From Prinia subflava (lineage: Eukaryota; Chordata; Aves; Passeriformes; Cisticolidae): DNA of 64,000 nt. Numbering within the stretch: position 1 is the stretch's first letter; the number at the start of each line of letters is the position of its first letter. Below the pieces are notes generated by a model. It was not told the origin of the DNA, searched no databases, and saw only the letters and a list, made by a program, of their open reading frames with translations. The stretch spans positions 1,813,501 through 1,877,500 of the forward strand of contig NC_086247.1 in assembly GCF_021018805.1 (NCBI RefSeq). The letters run 5' to 3'. The position numbers and the translations under genes are program-made. Of this stretch, positions 46,367-59,202 are shown one piece after another.

Positions 46367-48529
46367 TATCCAGAGTTGTCCAAGGCTTGGACATTTTGAT
46401 GGATGACCACAGGCCATCCATAAACTTGGGCTGAGGTTCTGTGCCTCACCTTTACTCCAAAATGATCAGGCAGCTGAGAAGTGTTGTTCTATTTTTTAGG
46501 GAAATCTGACAGCCCATTCCAAACCCTGAGCTAACAGGTTTTTCTGCAGAGAAGAACTAAAATTGCAAAGCACTGAGTTTTACATCTACTGTCTATATTG
46601 AGAGGCTGGCAAAAAAAAAAAAAAAAAGAAAAAAAAAAAAAAAAAGAGAGAAAGAAAAGCAGCTCAACTTAGAAACTTCGGCTCCAAGTTTAAAGTTAGA
46701 GGTGATGATCTGAGACCTTAAGAGCTGAAAATTCTTGGCCTGAAAGAAAAAAACCAACCCTCAGTGGATTTTCAAGCCTTCTACTCCTGGTTTTATGTGC
46801 ATCTGCTCTTGGTTTTTATTTAAAGGATTGGCTGCAAGAGCAGGGAGCTTGCAGGGCAAATCTGGAGCCGAAGGAAAGTCTGAACTCCACTTTTGGAAGC
46901 TTCCAGGTGTTGCAGCTTCCCTCAGGCAGCCCAGCAAATCCATGGCCACCCTTCAGGATCTTTAATGGAGTGACTTCAAAACCAGCACTTGATTAAGTTC
47001 ATTCCAAGGGAAAAAAAGGAAAAGAAAAGCTGCTGCCATTTTCTGTGCAGATTTTATGGTTTTCCGAAGCCCATTTCACTTCTCCTCCTCCTCCTCCATA
47101 AAATTCTCCTCCTCTCGCTCCTCCTGTGGAGGTGCCAAAGCCTCCTCCATCAATTTGTGAGAACTTCTGCTTGAAAACTGGAGCAGAGAATCACCCACGG
47201 AGCCAGGCTGGCATGAAAACACCGGAGGCAGAGGCTCTGATGCGAAACGACTCCGGGAGTTTCCCTATGTCAGGGTGAAGGAAATGAGAATGTGGAATCA
47301 AATCCACCAAAATCCAAAAATGGGGTGGGACACCTGCCCAGCATCTTCTGACTGTGGACAGGGATCTGGTTCATTATGAAGACATTCTTTAATTTCCTCT
47401 TAGTGTCTTTTAATTCTTATTTTTATCCTTTTGCTGCTTGCCTGGGACTTGAAGTGTACCCAAATCTGCTAATTTTTTTTTCCCCCCCCATGGGAAGAAA
47501 AACCCCAACAATTCAGCAGGCCAAGCTTTCTCCTAAACATTTCCAATTGCTTGGAATGAGGGATTAGAAGGCAAAATCAAATTTCCAAAGCAAAAGAGAA
47601 GTTTCCAACGCACGTGGCACAAGTCAAGGAGATTAAAATGCTGATCTAAGTGTAGTTTAAAACCTTACATGCTGTAGAGTAATTAAAACCTCTTCTCTAC
47701 TGGATCCTCATATTTTTTACATTAAATACTTTCCTGAATTTGAGGAGTTTTGCCAAGGATGTTTTCTGTGCTGCAGATACTTGCTAGGAACCAAACTGAA
47801 ATCCACCCACCTTTCCGCATGGAATTTCAAACTCTCTCCAGGCTGTCACCTCCTGGATGCTCCCAGAAGCTGCCAGAAGAGTTTTTCCTCCTGTCCCAGC
47901 CTGAAGCCCACCCTGGGCAGGGGAATAAAAATCTCCATATCTAATAAGTGGCAGCAGGAAGCTCCACAATCCTATTTTTCTCTGCTTTTCTGAGCACAAT
48001 TTGCATATTTAAATAGCCTACTTCCCCTTGGAATGAGCAGTGCTTCACGTTCTCTCGTTCTCTCTTGTTCCTCCACTTCCAGCCTGCAGTCACAAATAAA
48101 ATTAGGTTTTGCTATTCAAACCTAAGAGAATGGAGAACCCAAACCCCCAAAAGTTAACAGCCCCTTTAATGACTCTAATTGTGTTTAATTAATCAACCAC
48201 ACATAGTAAAGCCAAGACCCTTTAAAGGTTTTTTTGTCTGTTTACTTTAGTACCTGTGAGGAACTGAGCTGGGTCCAAAAAGTATTTTTTTATTCTCCAG
48301 GTTTAATGTTTGGTGTTCAGGGTGAGAAGTCCTGGACCGTTGCTGCTTTTGAATGTTTGTCTTTTTGGATTTCATTTTTTTTTTGAAATTTTGGGGTTTT
48401 TTTGGCATGGCACATGTCCAAACCCCATTTAAGGCACAGTGTAGACAGTGGTAGAAATCCAGACTCCAATTTTTCTGGGGTTTTGTTGGATGACCTGAGT
48501 GAAAGAACCCTTCTGATGCTCATATAGAA
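46367..48529. other. 2.2-kb stretch without recognised mobile elements
   Basis: The A-rich tract at 46612 and a TCCTCC-rich run near 47084-47150 are the only features noted. Confidence 0.45.
46612..46660. repeat. A-rich tract
   Basis: Two long A runs joined by G, then GAGAGAAAGAAAAG. Confidence 0.93.
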
Positions 48530-48965
48530 TAAATCATAGAGTCCTGGAATGGTTTGGGTTGGAAGGAACCTCAAAGATCATCCAGTTCCACCTCCCTGCT
48601 GTGGGCAGGGACACCTTCCACTATCCCAGGTTGCTCCAAGCCCTGTCCAACCTGGCCTTGGACACTTCCAGGGATGTGTCCTGGGATGTGCCACAGCTTT
48701 TCTGGGCAACCTGTGCCAGGGCCTCCTCATCCTCACAGGGAAGGATTTCTTCCCAATATCCAATCAAGCCTGGCCCTCTGTCAATTTAAAGCCATTCCCT
48801 GTGTCCTGTCCCTCCATCCCTTGTCCCAAGTCCCTCTCCAGCTCTCCTGGAGCCCCTTTAGGCACTGGAAGGGCTCTGAGCTCTCCCTGGAGCCTTCCTT
48901 TCTCCAGGCTGGACATTCCCAGCTCTCCCAGCCTGGCTCCAGAGCAGAGGAGCTCCAGGTCATAT
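48530..48965 (-). mobile_element. CR1 LINE, about 435 bp
   Basis: Antisense CR1: AATCATAGAGTCCTGGAATG through CCTCCTCATCCTCACAGGG to GCTCCAGAGCAGAGGAGC. GGGATGTGTCCTGGGATGTG near 48670 is a small local duplication. Confidence 0.9.
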
Positions 48966-49827
48966 TTGCTCTGTACAAGTCACCTGCAGCATCATCACAG
49001 CTGAATTAACACTGTGCTTTTCCAGAGATCCCGACCACTCCCACTGCTAAAGGCAGGCAGGGATGGATTTACAGCTCTAAACTCAGATTTTGGGAAAGCT
49101 GAGCTCTTAGGAGCAGCTGGACTCTCCTCTGGGTGGTGCAGGATCAGTTCCCAGGTCCTGGAATTCTTCCTGAGGCTCCCTGGGGCAAAACTTCTCCTTA
49201 GCAGTAAAAACCTTGGCATTTCCAGTATCCCTCCGAAATCATTCAGGATATTTGCTGCCTCAGACCTCGACTCAGCCTTCAGCCACCGAAATGTTGGGGG
49301 CCAACCTGAGCTGCTCAGAGGGGATGGGAGAAGGCAAAGCTGAACTCAGTCTGGTGTCAGAGGGCCTGGATGGCCTGGATGGATCCTTCTCCTGATGTGA
49401 GCAGGGCTGGGCTCCATCCCCCAAAAGTGGGAGCTCCCTCCCCATCCCCACACGAGCCGTGTGTTCCCAGCACAGCTCCCAGAGCTCCCTCAATGTCTTT
49501 GTGCCTGCAGCAGTAATCTCGGGATTATTGCTCCCAAGGCATGCAAATAATAATCCTCTCTTTCCCCTCATCTTGTAGCTGCCGTGTAATTTAGAAAATT
49601 AACCTGCAGGGCTGAAAGTGTCTTTCCTTGTCTGCGTGTGCTGCCTCTGCCGCGGCGAGATCCCCCTGGCAGAAACACCCAGAGTGCTTTCCCAAGGATT
49701 CTGGAGAACTTTGCCCGGTTTTCTGAGGGGTGAAACTGAGACACAGGTAAGGGAATTGCCTTTTCCTCGAGCCAGCCATTGGCAGAACAAGGGACAAAGC
49801 AGACGTGCAATTAACCCATATATTAAA
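48966..49827. other. Unassigned unique sequence
   Basis: No gene or repeat recognised. Confidence 0.5.
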
Positions 49828-49936
49828 GTAGCTCCGAGCAACCTGGTCAAGTGGAAGGTGCCCCTGACATGCAGGAGGGCTGGAATTATGTGGTATTTAT
49901 GGTCCCTTCCAACCCAAACCATTTTATGATTCAATG
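49828..49936 (+). mobile_element. CR1 LINE 3' end, short
   Basis: Sense: GCAACCTGGTCAAGTGG, TTCCAACCCAAACCATTTTA, ending in ATGATTC. Confidence 0.8.
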
Positions 49937-50033
49937 AAAAAGAAAGCAAAAGCAAAATCACTCTGTGGGAATGCAAACTGTCACAAAACCAAATTATTGT
50001 TTTGTGTGAATTTGAAAATCTGAATTTCCAGGG

Positions 50034-50530
<497 letters not shown>

Positions 50531-50609
50531 CTCTGCAGTAACAGATTTACCCTCCTGCTGAGAGTTTCCATATATTTATTTTTCTGTTCTTTCCGTGCAG
50601 GTTTCTCAC

Positions 50610-51040
50610 CTCCCCGGCAGTGAGATGCTGCGAGGTCAGGGCGGGTGCTTGGGGATCGATCCCTGCCCGAGCTCTTGGCAGCAGAGGTGGAGAGGGAATT
50701 CCACGAGGATGGGGGAGAAGGACAGCAGCAGCCAGCACCGAGAGAAAGAGGCAGAAACCACCAGAACAAAAAGCAGAGAATCACAACTTGAAGGGCAGAG
50801 CTGTTTGTGGGGGAGAGCCGCGGGTTGGAGCCGGGACTCGGGGAAAAAAAGATGGATTTTGGGATGTGATTGATCGGCGTGGGGGCCCAGGAGGGGCCTG
50901 AGCGAGGGTGAGAGGAGGGAGCGGAGTGCGAGGGGGCTGGGGAAGGCGCTGGCAGGGCAGCAGCCCCCGCGCTCCTGCCGCCCACCGCGGTTATTCATCC
51001 CGCCCCTTCCCTCGCAGCCTCCCCGGGAGCACGGGCAGCC
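50610..51040. promoter_or_regulatory. GC-rich, CpG-containing patch
   Basis: Follows the polypyrimidine tract. CpG is moderately frequent (GAGAGCCGCGGGTTGG near 50813, CCACCGCGG near 50983). No convincing exon or core promoter. Confidence 0.3.
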
Positions 51041-51604
51041 TTTAACCCTTCTCTGAGCCAAATCCAGGAAAACCTGGCAACTTCTGGAGCTCAGGTTTGA
51101 GTCAAAGCTGCTTCAGCCAGGAGGGGACTGAGTTGTCAAGAGGAGGAGGGGAAAAAAAAGAACAAAAAACACCAAAAAACCCCACAAACTTCTCTCATCT
51201 CCTATAAGAGCTGCTTTGAGATCTCTGGGATTTCTGTGGGTCCTGCAGTGGGAACATGAATCCTGAGTGCTGACACCGGTGGGGGCCTCTTCTTTGCCTT
51301 CCCACAGCTGTGGGTCAGGCTTGAAATCCATTAATTAATTTAATTGAGTTACCTCCACGTGCTGAGCTCGTGTTTGAGGGGAACAAGCCCAGATGTCACT
51401 GTCACCTCCGTGGGCACAAAGGTGCCAGCTCTGACTGGGCATCCCCTGGTGCTGGCTGAGGGCAGGGACCCGGTGAGGAGGGGGAACAGGACCCCTGCTC
51501 TGGGTGTTACAGTGGCCAAAGGAAATGGAACTGCTCCGTCCTGTTTGGACAGACTAAACCCATCTGGCAGGGCTAAAACCTCTCCCCCTCTCTGCCCCGA
51601 CAGA

Positions 51605-51995
51605 AGTCACAGAACCACAGATTCATGGAATGGTTTGGGTTGGGAGAGACCTTAAAATTCTGTAGTTCTGAGCCCCTGCCATGGGCAGGGACACTTTCCT
51701 CTAAATCAAGTTGTTCGAGTTGCTCATCCAGCTCGGCCAAACATTTCCAGGGATGGGGCAGCCACAGATTCTCTGGGAAGTATGTGCCAGAGTCTTATCA
51801 CCACCACAGGGAAGAATTTCTTCCCAATATCACATCTAACCCTGCCCTCTGACACTTTAAAACCATTCCCTGTGTTCTGTCACTCCCTCCCTTGTCCTCA
51901 GTCCCTCTCCAGCTCTCCTGGAGCCCCTCTAGGCACTGGAAGGGCTCTAAGATCTCCAAACCTTCTCTTCCCCAGTCTGAGCAATCACATCTCTC
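51605..51995 (-). mobile_element. CR1 LINE, about 390 bp
   Basis: Antisense CR1: CACAGAACCACAGATTCATG, GGGCAGGGACACTTTCC, TCACCACCACAGGGAAG, TCTTCCCCAGTCTGAGC. Confidence 0.9.
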
Positions 51996-53072
51996 AGCAT
52001 TTCTTCAAAAATAGACCAAACCTCTTCCTGGGAATAGTTCCTGTCTCCTGCTATGCAGGGAACTGTGTCTGGGCATTGTCTGGGAGGACAGAGATTGTCA
52101 CATTTAGGCCATTTGGGTCACCATCAGGTCGGTGTCTCTGCTTTGGGGTTTGCCTCTCTCCTTGGAGCTCAGGGCTGCCTTTCTCCACGGGTTTAATGAG
52201 GTCAGAGCCCTTCTGAACTGCTCTTAAACCTGAGGGCAATATCTGGGATGTTCATAGCACCTGAGCTCTGCTTTCATAACGAAAACGAGGCCCAAGACAT
52301 GCCCAAAATTTGATATAATTTAATCCCTCACATGGGCCACGCAGGGACTTCTGACCTACTTTGATCCAATTTGGGGACCAGGAGGCTCCTGCCTAATTTA
52401 GATCCAGGCAAAGACAGCTGGAGTAAAAGCTAATTTCCAGCTGGTGCATCCCTGTGCCAGATGATCCTGCTTGAGGGCATCAGGTCTGCAAAGGTCCACT
52501 CTGGGTGAGCAGCTGCTGTGTTTGTGGTGTTGTGTTTGTGGTGTTGCATTTGAGGGGTTGTATTTGGGTGGTGGCTCTTGGCGGAGGCATTTGCCCAGCA
52601 AGGACCCCTGGCTTCTCACCAAGGCTCAGGCAGGTGACGATGTTTTCTGTTTATAAACAAGTTATTTTAAACACTTCCTGGCCAGGGAAGTATTTTCTGG
52701 AATGCTGCAGGATCAGACAGCCTAAGGTCTGCAGCTTTTAGAGCAGCACCAGAAGGAAAAGGAGAAAGAAAAAGAAAGGGGAAAGAAAAGTCCCTGTCCT
52801 GCTATGAAGAAGAGGTTGGATGAGCATTGGGGTTGATCTTGAGAAGGTCGAGGGTTTGCTGCTTCTCACTTGTCTTTTTGGATAACTGGCATTTTATGTC
52901 CTGTCTCTGGTGTTTGTCTGAAGGGCTCCATGGAACAGGAATTAGAAAGGGAAAAAGCAGAAAACAAAGCAGAGTTTCTCAGTTTAGTGGGGTGTCTGCA
53001 CATCGAACACCATCATTTGACAAGGGTCAGGGTAAAAATAGGAAACGGTCAGGAAAGAGTAGAAAACTTCAT
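51996..53072. other. Unassigned unique sequence
   Basis: A small GTGTTGTGTTTGTGGT repeat near 52515. No gene. Confidence 0.45.
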
Positions 53073-53272
53073 CACAGAATCCTGGAGTACCCTGAGCTGG
53101 GAGGACCCACAAGGATAAAATCAAAGAACCATTAAGATTGTAAAAGATTTCCAAGCTGGAGTCCAAGCTTTGACCCATCATATCCTCGTCAACTAAGCAA
53201 AGGCACTGAGTGCCACATCCAGGCATTTCCTGGACACTTCCAGGGATGCATCATTGATTCCAACCCCTAAAA
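53073..53272 (-). mobile_element. CR1 LINE pieces next to tRNA-Phe copy 5
   Basis: Two antisense CR1-like pieces. The first is CACAGAATCCTGGAGTACC and CACAAGGATAAAATC. The second, of another subfamily, is AAAGGCACTGAGTGCCACA and GACACTTCCAGGGATGC. The junction with the tRNA terminator falls near 53270. Confidence 0.65.
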
Positions 53273-53275
53273 CTC

Positions 53276-53348
53276 TGCTGAAGCCCGGGGTTGAACCAGG
53301 GACCTTTAGATCTTCAGTCTAACGCTCTCCCAGCTGAGCTACTTCAGC
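53276..53348 (-). tRNA. tRNA-Phe (GAA), copy 5
   Basis: The exact reverse complement of the other copies. The 5' flank (53349 upward) is the copy-2/3 type. On the 3' side the shared sequence ends just after the GAGTTTT terminator, and CR1-like sequence follows. The Pol III termination signal is therefore kept but the rest of the unit is lost. It is the second gene of the inverted pair, 1.2 kb downstream of copy 6 in transcription order. Confidence 0.97.
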
Positions 53349-53728
53349 CCTGATATTGGGGTTTGTTTCCCTATAAACAACAGGGGAACACACTGGAACA
53401 CTTCAGCCTGGAAAATACAAATTTTAAGGAGAGGGGTTGCTTTAAGGTCAGTTGTGATTGATGCTAAATATCACTTTCATGGGTAAGGGGTTTTTCCTAT
53501 TCCCAAAATCCAGTTCTGATTTCCTGCTTGGTCATTCACCTGTGAGTCAACCTTTCCACTTTTTCTCAGGGAATTCTGTGGCATAGGACTGGGAACAGGC
53601 AGTGAAAGCAACAAAAATCCCTTTGTATCACAATTTTTGCTGAAGTACTGGAATTGTAAAACCCTGTCCCTCCTTCACAGGCTCAGAATGGTTGAGGTCC
53701 AAAGGGAACTCATGGAGGTCCCTGCTCC

Positions 53729-54187
53729 TGATGCTTTGGGAAGGCTGACCTGGAACAGAGACTGGATAAAGCTAGAGAGTAAAGCAGATATTTACTGAAA
53801 GGCCTTTAAGGGTACACCTTGGGCAGGACAAGAGCCTGGCCAGGGCTACACTCAAGGTGGGCCCAAAATGGTCATAAAATGGACAATCAGTCACGAGGTC
53901 TCCACTTTTATGAGTTTTGGTCCATGTGCATATTGGGGTTTAATTGTCCAATTACAGCTTCAGGTTGTGAAGTCCCACCCTTCTTGTTTTCTCCCTTCAG
54001 TCCACCCTTGTTTGTGCTTTTGGGCCTGAAAGTTGTACTCATTGTCCCTGGTCTCCAGCAGGAAAAGGATTTGTTTTGTCTCCCTGCTCTGTGAAGAGAG
54101 CTGAGTGACCCTGAATGTGAGGCTCAGAACTGCACCCCTGGGCAGCACAGAATCTGAAAAACAGGAAAACTGAAACTTAAGGCATCA
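53729..54187 (-). mobile_element. Solo LTR, same insertion in the inverted unit
   Basis: 459 bp on the - strand, bounded by CTCC at 53725-53728 and 54188-54191 (GGAG on -). It is the third copy of the same ancestral insertion. Confidence 0.9.
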
Positions 54188-54327
54188 CTCCAAAGCCCTG
54201 CTCAAGCAGGACCTACAGCCCCTTGCCCAGGATCACTTCCAGGTCCCTCAGGGATGAGTCTAAGGAGGGGAACTCCACACTCTGTCAAGGCACCCAGCTC
54301 CTCATCCTTTCCCCACAGCAGAGATGC

Positions 54328-54380
54328 TCCAGTGCCCTCCAGTCCCCTCCAGTGCCCTCCAGTGCCCTCCAGTCTCCTCC
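54328..54380 (-). repeat. 10-bp minisatellite of inverted unit (5 repeats)
   Basis: On the - strand this reads as GGAGGAGACT followed by GGAGGGCACT-type repeats, five in all with four GGG runs, downstream of tRNA copy 6. Confidence 0.9.
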
Positions 54381-54476
54381 AGTGCTCCTGGCCCTTGGCT
54401 GGATCCCTCCTGGCTGTCCAGGTCTCTCCTGCACTGCAGAGCCCAGCCCTGGGCACACAAAACTGCAGGAAAACTC

Positions 54477-54549
54477 TGCTGAAGCCCGGGGTTGAACCAG
54501 GGACCTTTAGATCTTCAGTCTAACGCTCTCCCAGCTGAGCTACTTCAGC
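54477..54549 (-). tRNA. tRNA-Phe (GAA), copy 6
   Basis: Identical in sequence to copies 1-5, on the - strand. The 5' flank (54550 upward, on - reading TGGAGCTAGAGCAGA next to the gene) is the copy-1/4 type. Downstream (lower coordinates) lie TTTT, the minisatellite (54328-54380) and the 459-bp LTR (53729-54187), then copy 5. The order copy 6 - copy 5 mirrors copy 1 - copy 2. Confidence 0.97.
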
Positions 54550-54625
54550 TCTGCTCTAGCTCCATTTTGTCCCAAAATCTTTTGGAACACGATGAGATTT
54601 CAGACTTCTGCCTCTCAAACTGGCT

Positions 54626-55312
54626 CAGAGGATACTTGACTCTTTTTAATATATAAAACACCGACAGGAAAGTACCCCTACACCCAAGCAGACATTTCTG
54701 CCCCAGGAATGACATGTCAGTTTGCTTCTAGACATATTAGGAAGTTCAGCTAGAACTTTCCATGCCCTTCTCATGGCAATTGGCTCGGTGCCAGGAACAG
54801 GAGCACCTGTTGGAATTTTTAGCTCTTTTTTAAAACCTGTAGCTGTTTCTATGGGCAGTTTGCCAATGGACCCTCCCTGATTGTTATGTAGTTAAGAGAG
54901 AGAACAAAGGTGCTAGAGGCATTTTCAAAATGTTGTAGCAGGTGTGTAGGGCCTGTTCCATACTTCTGTTCAGCTTTGTTCTTTGGTTTTGTATTATTTT
55001 CTTCTTTTATTAAAACATTTTTGATTTTTCAAGACACGCTTGATCATGCTGTTTTGCTAATTATTTTAAGCCATTTTCTGTGAGGTGCTGGACACCCTCA
55101 GAGGTATTGAACCCTCACAGAGCTGATTCCATCTAGCTCTTGGAGAAATTCAATAAACACCTGGCCCAAACATCAGCTATCAGACCCCAGAAAGGTCAGC
55201 AATTATCGAAGGTCTTCTAATGAGAATGGCTGTGGTGGATAAATACCCAAGACTGGAATTATTCTTAGGGCCACATTTGCAGTGGTAACACCTGACCAAA
55301 GCTGGTCCTCAT
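54626..55312. other. Unassigned, with a 3'-UTR-like or LTR-like end
   Basis: An ATTAAA polyadenylation-type signal near 55009 follows a T-rich stretch. No ends or coding part can be defined. Confidence 0.35.
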
Positions 55313-55775
55313 GGAAACATGGAATGGTCTGGGATAGAAAGGATTTTAAAGGACCAGTTCCACTCCCTGCCATAGGCCTGGACACATTCTGCTAGACCAG
55401 GTTGCTCCAAGCCTTATCCAACTTAGTCTTGGGCACTTCCAGTGATGGGGCAGCCACAGCTTCTCTGGGCACCCTGTGCCAGGGCCTTACCACCCTCACA
55501 GCCAAGAATTTCTTCCTAATATTCAGTCAAACCCTGCCTTTTGTCAATTTAAAGACATTCCCCCTTTTCCTGTCCCTCCATCCCTTTTCCAAAGTCCGTC
55601 TCCAGCTCTCCTGGAGCCCCTTCAGGTGCTGGAAGGGGCTCTGAGGTGTCTCTGGAGCCTTTTCTTCTCCAGGCTGGACATTCCCAGCTCTCCTAGCCTG
55701 GCTACAGCCCTTGGAACATCTCCAAGGCCTCCTCTGGATTCATTTCAGCAGCTCCACGTCCTTTTGAAGTTGGAG
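55313..55775 (-). mobile_element. CR1 LINE, about 460 bp
   Basis: Antisense CR1: GAAACATGGAATGGTCTGGG, GCTAGACCAGGTTGCTCC, CCACCCTCACAGCCAAG, CTCCAGGCTGGACATTCCC, CCTCCTCTGGATTCATTTC. Confidence 0.9.
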
Positions 55776-57569
55776 GCTCCAGAGTTTTCTCAGAGGCTGA
55801 ACTCATCTGTCACTCCCCAGGGCTGCCATCCTCCCTGTCCTGATGGCTCTCAGTGGGTGACAAGGATCCATCTGCTGCAGGTTCTCCCCAGGAAAGGGAA
55901 GATGTGGAGGCCTGGCTCACTTGGCTCTGCCTTTCCAGCTGTCCCATCTTTTGCTTCAGCAGCTTTCTCCTTGTCAAGGAAAGTGGCTTCCCACCAGCTT
56001 TCCTCAGACAGGAAGAAATGATCCCAACATGGAAACTGTGATATTTGACAGCCCACTCTGCCTTGCTGGAAATACCGAAGCTTCAGCTGGGTACAAAATT
56101 CCTGTGGAAAGCTGAGCTACGCTGCTGCTTTGCAAATGCTCAGCAGTGTTGGTGGAAAGGATGGAGAGAAGGATCTGATAAAGAACAAGCCTTGAAGGAA
56201 GTGCTACATTGCAGTTAAATTAGAATTCTGAGGAGCTGACTCGCTGGGAACTCGGCTTTTTCAGCTGGTGAAACACCAGAACTGAAAGTCTGTGGCCAAA
56301 GTCATCAGAAGTCAGATTTGTGGTGCCAGTTTGACGAGTCACATGGAAGAAGTTGGAAGATCAGACTTCTCCTTATTGAAGAGGAAGAAATTAAAGCTGT
56401 TTTTACAGCTCAGTTCAGACCTCAGGGCTGGAGCTCTGCAGGGAGAGAATGAAGTGGAAGGAGGAGGGAAATATGGGGATATCTCCTGTTGTCCTCTCTT
56501 CCCTGTCTCCATTCCCCCTGAAAAAAACTTCTGTTTCATTCACATCTTGATTACTCTTTGGGGTGGTTTTTTGGTGCCTTTATCCCATGAAGGATGTGAA
56601 TAAAAAAAGCCCAAATTGACCAATGGAAGGGATTAATAAAGTGCCTTCTGCACAGGGAATTGCTGTGTAAACCTTGTTTATTCAATTAAGGAAAAGAAAG
56701 AGTAAAGGGAAGGATATTCCAGGATCTGGAGAAAGAAAGGGTGTTTTAGGATCTAGAGAGGAATCATTAGGGATTGATGGCTTATTGATTCTTCTGATGC
56801 AGGAAATAAAGGTTATCACTGGAAAAGAGCAAGTGCCAAGCTTGGAACAAAGAAAAAGAAGGAATTTCCTCACACAGTGTCTGGTTATCTGTGCAAATCC
56901 CCGCTATTATAGATCTCCAAACCATAAAAATGTTTAAAAGATAATTTATGGAGAAAAAAAATCTCTATGAAGAGCATGGAAATTAGGAACTTCCTGCTTT
57001 GGTTCATGCAGGGCCTGAGCCACAAATCTCCGGAGATCAGGAGAGCATCTGGTGATACAACACCCGTCCCTTTTCCTTTTTTTTTTTTGGCGCTAACTCA
57101 TGGAAAATGTTGCAGGCTGGGTTTTGAGCTGGATGTCCTTCTGCACACCTCCTCTGGCACCTCCTTGTCCTCACACTCCTGGAGGCACCACGGTGGTGTC
57201 AGCCTGTGAAACCCTGCTGGCACACGGGGCAGGGATGTGCCGGAGGTGTCACTTCACGCCACCAGCCGAGTGTTTAATCACCGCTCCCACGCGGGTGTCT
57301 CAGGCTCTGGCCGTGACAAACACACAACAGGCGATCCCTCTGTCCCTGCTTTCCCCTCCTCCCGTTTTTCCCGGTTTTCCTGCCACTCCAGCCTGCTCTG
57401 CCTGTGCTTTCTCACAGGTCCATCTGCCATCAGGCAGCTTTCAAAGGTTACGGAATTATATCCATGCAACTTGGAAAGCCAGCTGTCCTGGGCTGCAGCC
57501 CAAGAACTGCAGGCAGCAAGGGAGGAAGGGGATTTTGTCCCTCTGCTCCAGCCTGGAGAAATCCCACCA
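55776..57569. other. Unassigned unique sequence
   Basis: A 181-codon frame at 57100-57645 runs into CR1 and is not convincing. Nothing else recognised. Confidence 0.45.
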
Positions 57570-58076
57570 GGAATGTTGCAGTGGGCTCCCAGCACAGGAA
57601 GGACAGGGAGCTGTTGCAGCAAGTCCAGAGGAAGCACCGAGATGATGAGAGGGATGGAGCAGCTCTGCTCTGAGATAAAAATGAGAGAATTGGGAATGTT
57701 CTGCCTGGAGGAGACTCTGGGGTGACCTAATTGTGGCCCTCCAGTACCTGAGGGGAACCCACAAAAAATGGAGAGAGACCATTTACAAGGGCCTGGAGTG
57801 ACAGGAAAAGGGGGAATGGCTCTAGGATGAAGAAGAGTAGATTTAGATTAGAGGTTAGGAAGAAATTCTTCCTGTGAGGCTGGTGAGGCCCTGGCACACC
57901 CAGAGAAGCTGTGGCTGCCACATCCCTGGAAGTGTCCAAAGCCAGGTTGGATGGGGCTTGGAGCAACCTGGGGTAGTGGAACGTGTCCCTGGCCAGGCAG
58001 GAGGGTTGGAACTGGATGATCTTTAAGGTCCTTTCCAACCCATTTCCAACCCATTCTGTGATTCCATGATTCTACC
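57570..58076 (+). mobile_element. CR1 LINE, about 505 bp
   Basis: Sense CR1 from TTGCAGTGGGCTCCCAGC through GTGACCTAATTGTGGCCC to ATTCTGTGATTCCATGATTC, a well kept octamer tail. The CCAACCCATTT motif is duplicated near 58035. Confidence 0.92.
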
Positions 58077-59196
58077 ACCAAATTATCCCAACCTTTCTGT
58101 CCCTGTCCAGAGTGGTGCTGGCCTTAGTGTTCCAGGCTGGATTCACCACCTCTTGTGGAATTCACTTGTTTTTAATTGGGGTCAGGGCATCACCCAGAAG
58201 GAGCCACAGACAGGTGATCTTTTTCACCCAACCCAGCACATCACATTTGGCACCCATGTTAGTTTTTCCTGCAGAAAAACTAACTTAGTTTTTCCTCCTG
58301 GCACCAAACTCTGCCCCTGATGGGATTTTGTCCTATTTCCCCACCCTTTCCCCAGCTCTGCACCAGGGGAGTGACACCAAGCTGCAGGGCTGAGATGTGA
58401 TTGCTTTTCACTCCCCGACTTGGCTCTGATGTATCATAAAAAACACATGTTCTTCCTTTAGGCTTCTTGAATTTTTTCTGTCTCATTACACCAAGAGCAC
58501 TCCTGGTTTGCTTGAAAATCATTTTTAGTGATTATCTCTATTTTGTTGTCACTATTTTCTCTTCCTGCTATTTCCCCAGACTTTTATGAAAATGATCTCA
58601 TTAAGAATGTGGAATTCCTGTTTCTGAGAAAGGTTCCTTGAGGTTTGTAAAGGTCTCTCAGCAGGAAGTTTGCTCGGCTCCATTCTCCCCTCTGGTTGAA
58701 CAGACCCCCAAGTGAGCCCATTAGGGAAAAACGGACTGCTTGAAAATAAAATTGTACAAAATATGCAACAGCAGCAGCAGCAGCAGCACCCCTGAAATGT
58801 AAGGCTCCAACAGGCAACAAACCATATTTGCAAAACTCTTCTTTGATGGCAATTTAATGTGTTAGGGAGAGAAAGAGATAATGGCCCAAAGGGCACTGGG
58901 GGTGCCTGCCACCAACACAGCCGTGAGGGGATGGAAGATGAGGCCGGGGAGGGCATCATTGTTATTCTGGAGACACAAATACAGCTCTGAAAAACAGAGT
59001 TAATGAAGCCCAGCTGCCAAACTCTGCCCCTCACACAGCCCTTCCCTCTCCCTCTCCCTCCTGAGGTCTGATGTCTAAAAGATGCTGAGATTGTCAGTTC
59101 ATCATTCGGGGGGAATGGCACTAGGGGTTCTTTAATTTTTATTTATTTTTTTTAAGTTAGGAGTTCGGGCTATGAATACCAGCTCTGCTGGTGCAG
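58077..59196. other. Unassigned unique sequence
   Basis: Only the short CAG run. The 189-codon open frame on - (58552-59121) has no recognised domain. Confidence 0.45.
58768..58788. repeat. (CAG)6-7 trinucleotide repeat
   Basis: A short CAG run in otherwise unique sequence; no coding context. Confidence 0.9.
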
Positions 59197-59202
59197 TATC
59201 CC

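Larger units (their letters stand above)
53276..54625 (-). repeat. Inverted tRNA-Phe unit (copies 6 and 5)
   Basis: A reverse-complement counterpart of the first unit plus second tRNA of the + strand array. The order on the - strand is: copy-1-type flank, tRNA, minisatellite, LTR with GGAG duplication, copy-2-type flank, tRNA. It lies about 17 kb from the end of the direct array. Confidence 0.93.

Noticed and set aside
53276..53348. tRNA-Phe sequence as a retroviral primer binding site next to an LTR
   Set aside because: A primer binding site is about 18 bases and abuts the LTR. Here the whole 73-base gene with promoters and terminator is present, hundreds of bases from the LTR.
57100..57645. 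181-codon frame on +
   Set aside because: It runs from unique sequence into CR1 and overlaps frames in other phases.
58552..59121. 189-codon frame on - with an alanine/cysteine run
   Set aside because: The run comes from the CAG repeat. No domain recognised.
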